Assembly: GCA_013695355.1 (NCBI GenBank)
Contig: JACDAQ010000039.1
Location: forward strand, 1-64,000
Origin: Candidatus Protochlamydia sp.
GTDB taxonomy: Bacteria > Chlamydiota > Chlamydiia > Chlamydiales > Parachlamydiaceae
Direction: 5' to 3'
Length of the DNA: 64,000 nt
Part shown: positions 61,689 to 64,000 of the stretch, in pieces
Layout of the letters: each line of letters opens with the position of its first letter
Position numbering within the stretch: the stretch's first letter is position 1
Position numbers and translations under genes: made by a program
The notes under the pieces: model-generated
Databases searched by the model: none
Seen by the model: the letters and a program-made list of their open reading frames with translations, nothing else
Told to the model about the DNA's origin: nothing

Positions 61689-63511
61689 TGGATAATCTTT
61701 ATTTTTTTACTCAAGATTTTTTCATTAAGGGCTTTGATCCCTTCATTTGTAATTTTGTTATTATGTTCAATATTCAAAAGTTTTAAACGTGGCAAAGCAT
61801 ACAAATATAAAATGCCTTTATTAGTAATCTGCCTACAAAAATGGAGAGCAAGAAATTCCAAATTGACCAAGCGGGCTAATGATTTTAAATGTTCGTCTTT
61901 TATGTGCTCAGAAGAAAAGAGTGAAAGGGATTGCAATGGTTCAAATGTACTAATATTAAAAATTCCAGACTGTGTAATTCCGCAATTATTTAAGTGTAGG
62001 ACCTTCAAATTTTTAAGTTGAGGTAAGTAAACAAAGCCTTCGGCAGTAATTTCTTCGCAATTTTCTATCTTTAATTCAGTTAAATGTGTCAGACAATTAA
62101 TGTAATTGAAAAATACATCGGTAATTTCTGGACATTCAACGATACTCAAATATTTTAAATTAAATAGTTTACCTATATAAGCTGAGTCATTATCTGTTAT
62201 TTCGCAGTTTGAGATTTCAAGATGATTTAGGTTAACCAGATGAGTAACGAGACGAAAATTTTCATTATTATTTTCTTCGGCATCATTTAAGCTAGAAAAA
62301 ATAAGTTTTTTAAGTTGTGTAAAACTTTTTAAATAAATAAATAAATCAAATGTTAGTTTAGCGCATTCTTTTATATTTAATATTTTCAAATTTACAAGAG
62401 ATTCTAAATTTGAAAAATTCTCATCCTCTAAATTATCACATTCTGACAAATCAAGACTTTCTAAATTGGTTAAAGGATTCAAAAAATGCAGATTTTCCAT
62501 TTGATGGGTTGAAAGAGAAAGGACCTTTAATTGAATCAGGGAAGAAATATGAGAATCACCCTCTTCTGTCATTTCTTCGCAACCGGAAAGATCAAGCTGA
62601 GTTAAATTTGTAAGGACGCTGATGCCAGCTAACTTATGTTGATAGTCAGGGTTGATGTTTTCAAGTTGAAGCTTGCATAATTGTGTGAGTCTAAAAATAA
62701 GTTTTAAATTAATTTGACCGCAATCTATCAAAAGATTACTTGCATTTGGAATGTATTTTATAAATTGCTCTTTTAAAATATAACCTCTTAAATCGATATG
62801 ATTCAAGTAAGGAATTAACACTTTAAATTTATCAAGTGAGCGTAAGTCCTTAAGTGGGATTTTATTATTATCAATCCAGGTTCCTAATAGTTGCGGCCTC
62901 TTTGGATAAATAGTCAATAATTGTTCGAATGACGTTGTGATATTTAATGGGCTGTCTGCTGAAAAATATTTTAAAATTTCAGAATGAATATTGAAATTTA
63001 TTTCTTCGTAAATTGAAATAAATGGTGTACATTTAATAATAAACTCATTGGTTTTTGTTAATATTCTTTTAAGTTTGGCTGTCTTTTCTGTTTCTTCATC
63101 TAACATCATGGAAATTTTTAATATTCGTTCTGAAAGAAGGATATTAGCATCGAGATCTTCACGCAAATTATTACTTGTAATTTGCCAAATTCTATTTGTC
63201 AATATAGTAAATTTTTCTTCTAAATATTTAGTTTCCATTTTTTCATCCCGATCAATAAGAATGGACACAATGGCTTCACTAAGAGTGTTGCTTTCATTTT
63301 TTAACACATCCAGCAAAAAAAGAAATTTAGTATTTTGTAGGATTGGATGACCCTGAATTTGGGGAAGATTTAAAACTGTTTCTTCGCTCTCAGAAAAGAT
63401 CCTGGCAGAGACAACTCCTACATGAAAGAGGTGGAAAATTTTTTTTTGTTTTGGATGGCGTTCATCTAAAAAATTAGAATGGTTAGTTCGTTTGAAAATT
63501 GGATTTGTCAT
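61685..63511 (-). CDS. Leucine-rich-repeat protein, 608 residues
   Basis: The N-terminal 240 residues are helical and unassigned (no clear F-box, unlike the other LRR protein in this window). From about 265 to the end the protein is leucine-rich repeats of 23-25 residues of the cysteine-containing, ribonuclease-inhibitor-like type (for example LTNLTQLDLSGCEEMTEEG, LVNLKILNIKECAKLTFD, LTELKIENCEEITAEGF). These repeats bind proteins. In an amoeba symbiont it is a likely secreted effector (inference). No signal peptide or membrane segment. Convergent, with a four-base overlap of stop codons with the Sel1 gene. Confidence 0.85.
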   Translation of the reverse strand: MTNPIFKRTNHSNFLDERHPKQKKIFHLFHVGVVSARIFSESEETVLNLPQIQGHPILQNTKFLFLLDVLKNESNTLSEAIVSILIDRDEKMETKYLEEKFTILTNRIWQITSNNLREDLDANILLSERILKISMMLDEETEKTAKLKRILTKTNEFIIKCTPFISIYEEINFNIHSEILKYFSADSPLNITTSFEQLLTIYPKRPQLLGTWIDNNKIPLKDLRSLDKFKVLIPYLNHIDLRGYILKEQFIKYIPNASNLLIDCGQINLKLIFRLTQLCKLQLENINPDYQHKLAGISVLTNLTQLDLSGCEEMTEEGDSHISSLIQLKVLSLSTHQMENLHFLNPLTNLESLDLSECDNLEDENFSNLESLVNLKILNIKECAKLTFDLFIYLKSFTQLKKLIFSSLNDAEENNNENFRLVTHLVNLNHLEISNCEITDNDSAYIGKLFNLKYLSIVECPEITDVFFNYINCLTHLTELKIENCEEITAEGFVYLPQLKNLKVLHLNNCGITQSGIFNISTFEPLQSLSLFSSEHIKDEHLKSLARLVNLEFLALHFCRQITNKGILYLYALPRLKLLNIEHNNKITNEGIKALNEKILSKKIKIIH

Positions 63512-63762
63512 TTTTACCTTTTAATTTCTTTTTGAGTTTTAAATAAATAAATGCAAGGTTACATTATTACTCATTACATAAATGGAGCAGATTGAAATAA
63601 GCAATTCTTTTGATTCAATTAAGATCAAAAATGCTCGCAATATTAGTAAAATATTGCTGTGCTTTTTGAATTAATTGATTTTTCAAAGTCCCTTGCTTCT
63701 TCATATTGCTCTTTTTGCGTAAGGTGAGTTATTATTTGAAATAGCATTGTTATTGGAAATAT

Positions 63763-63999
63763 TTACAAATTAAATTTTCCATCCACTTCGCTTTTGAAGC
63801 GACGGCTGGCTTGAAATTGCTCAATTACGGGTTCCCCTTCATTTTTCATCAAATCAAAAATTTGACAATAGGAAGGAGGGAGCATTTCAATTTTAAGAGA
63901 GAGATCCTGGGATTCCTGTACCACATATTGGAGGACCTTTTGGTCCCAAATGTCAGGGTTTTCGAAGCAGCAGGCAATCCATCTTTCGATCAGTTCGAA
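63763..63999 (-). CDS. C-terminal part of an unknown protein, cut by the window edge
   Basis: The last 78 codons of a minus-strand gene, ending in TAA at 63763-63765. The visible tail is WIACCFENPDIWDQKVLQYV, a polar helical middle, then FKSEVDGKFNL. The frame is open to the edge, so the start lies beyond 64000. No family recognised from this part. The region 63512-63762 between it and the LRR gene shows no gene. Confidence 0.6.
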   Translation of the reverse strand, partial: FELIERWIACCFENPDIWDQKVLQYVVQESQDLSLKIEMLPPSYCQIFDLMKNEGEPVIEQFQASRRFKSEVDGKFNL

Positions 64000-64000
64000 A

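Overview
The window is a stretch of bacterial chromosome with low GC by eye. It almost certainly comes from an environmental chlamydia of the Parachlamydiales (Parachlamydia/Protochlamydia/Neochlamydia type), an obligate intracellular symbiont of amoebae. The evidence is a nucleotide transporter of the ATP/ADP translocase (NTT) family and gene neighbourhoods that, as I recall them, match the Chlamydia chromosome: prfB-acetyltransferase-yebC; insulinase-plsB-rng-yceD-rpmF-plsX; pcnB-lpxB; glmM-glmS-tyrP. Between these blocks lie large single genes with eukaryote-like domains (MYND zinc finger, F-box plus leucine-rich repeats, Sel1 repeats), typical of amoeba symbionts. Species assignment would need a database search. 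I saw no rRNA, no convincing tRNA and no CRISPR array.

Layout. 0-6.3 kb: a partial palindromic repeat, a GT31-like protein, a small glycine-rich protein, an exported protein coupled to a lipoprotein alpha/beta-hydrolase, and a truncated SWIM/SNF2-like protein. 6.3-14.4 kb: a small exported protein, an NTT transporter, a TPR protein, a second palindromic repeat, an internally duplicated hydrophobic protein, a HIT-like protein and an ABC exporter. 14.6-19.2 kb: a plus-strand run of prfB (with its +1 frameshift), a GNAT acetyltransferase, a SprT-like metalloprotein, yebC and an archaeal/eukaryotic-type proS. 19.3-28.4 kb: minus-strand genes including an SGNH hydrolase, TerC, an active M16 protease and an M16-like lipoprotein that has lost its active site. 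28.5-33.2 kb: a third palindromic repeat, then plsB-rng facing yceD-rpmF-plsX (phospholipid and ribosome/RNA housekeeping).

33.2-46 kb is the accessory region. It holds a DUF1703-type ATPase/nuclease, a possible gene remnant and a 599-residue GT-B-like protein, and this group is bracketed by plsX and a decayed second copy of the plsX 3' end. A 423-residue unknown, a MYND protein, a DUF2339 membrane protein, a small Cys-rich protein and an F-box/LRR protein follow. 46.2-50.7 kb is a minus-strand envelope block: pcnB, a GT2 glycosyltransferase, a stand-alone LpxB N-terminal membrane domain, lpxB and a DUF374 acyltransferase. 50.9-57.3 kb: a phospholipase-D-like protein, then glmM-glmS-tyrP (UDP-GlcNAc precursor supply and amino-acid import). 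57.3-64 kb: a GT-A glycosyltransferase, a His/Gly-rich exported protein, a repeat-rich gap, galE, a Sel1 protein, an LRR protein and a truncated gene at the window edge.

Two families of dispersed palindromes run through the intergenic spaces: a 164-bp MITE-like element (three copies) and a 35-50-bp element (four copies). The most unusual items are the plsX-tail duplication, these repeats, and a set of enzyme-like proteins whose catalytic residues are replaced (M16-like, HIT-like, SNF2-like, GT31-like).
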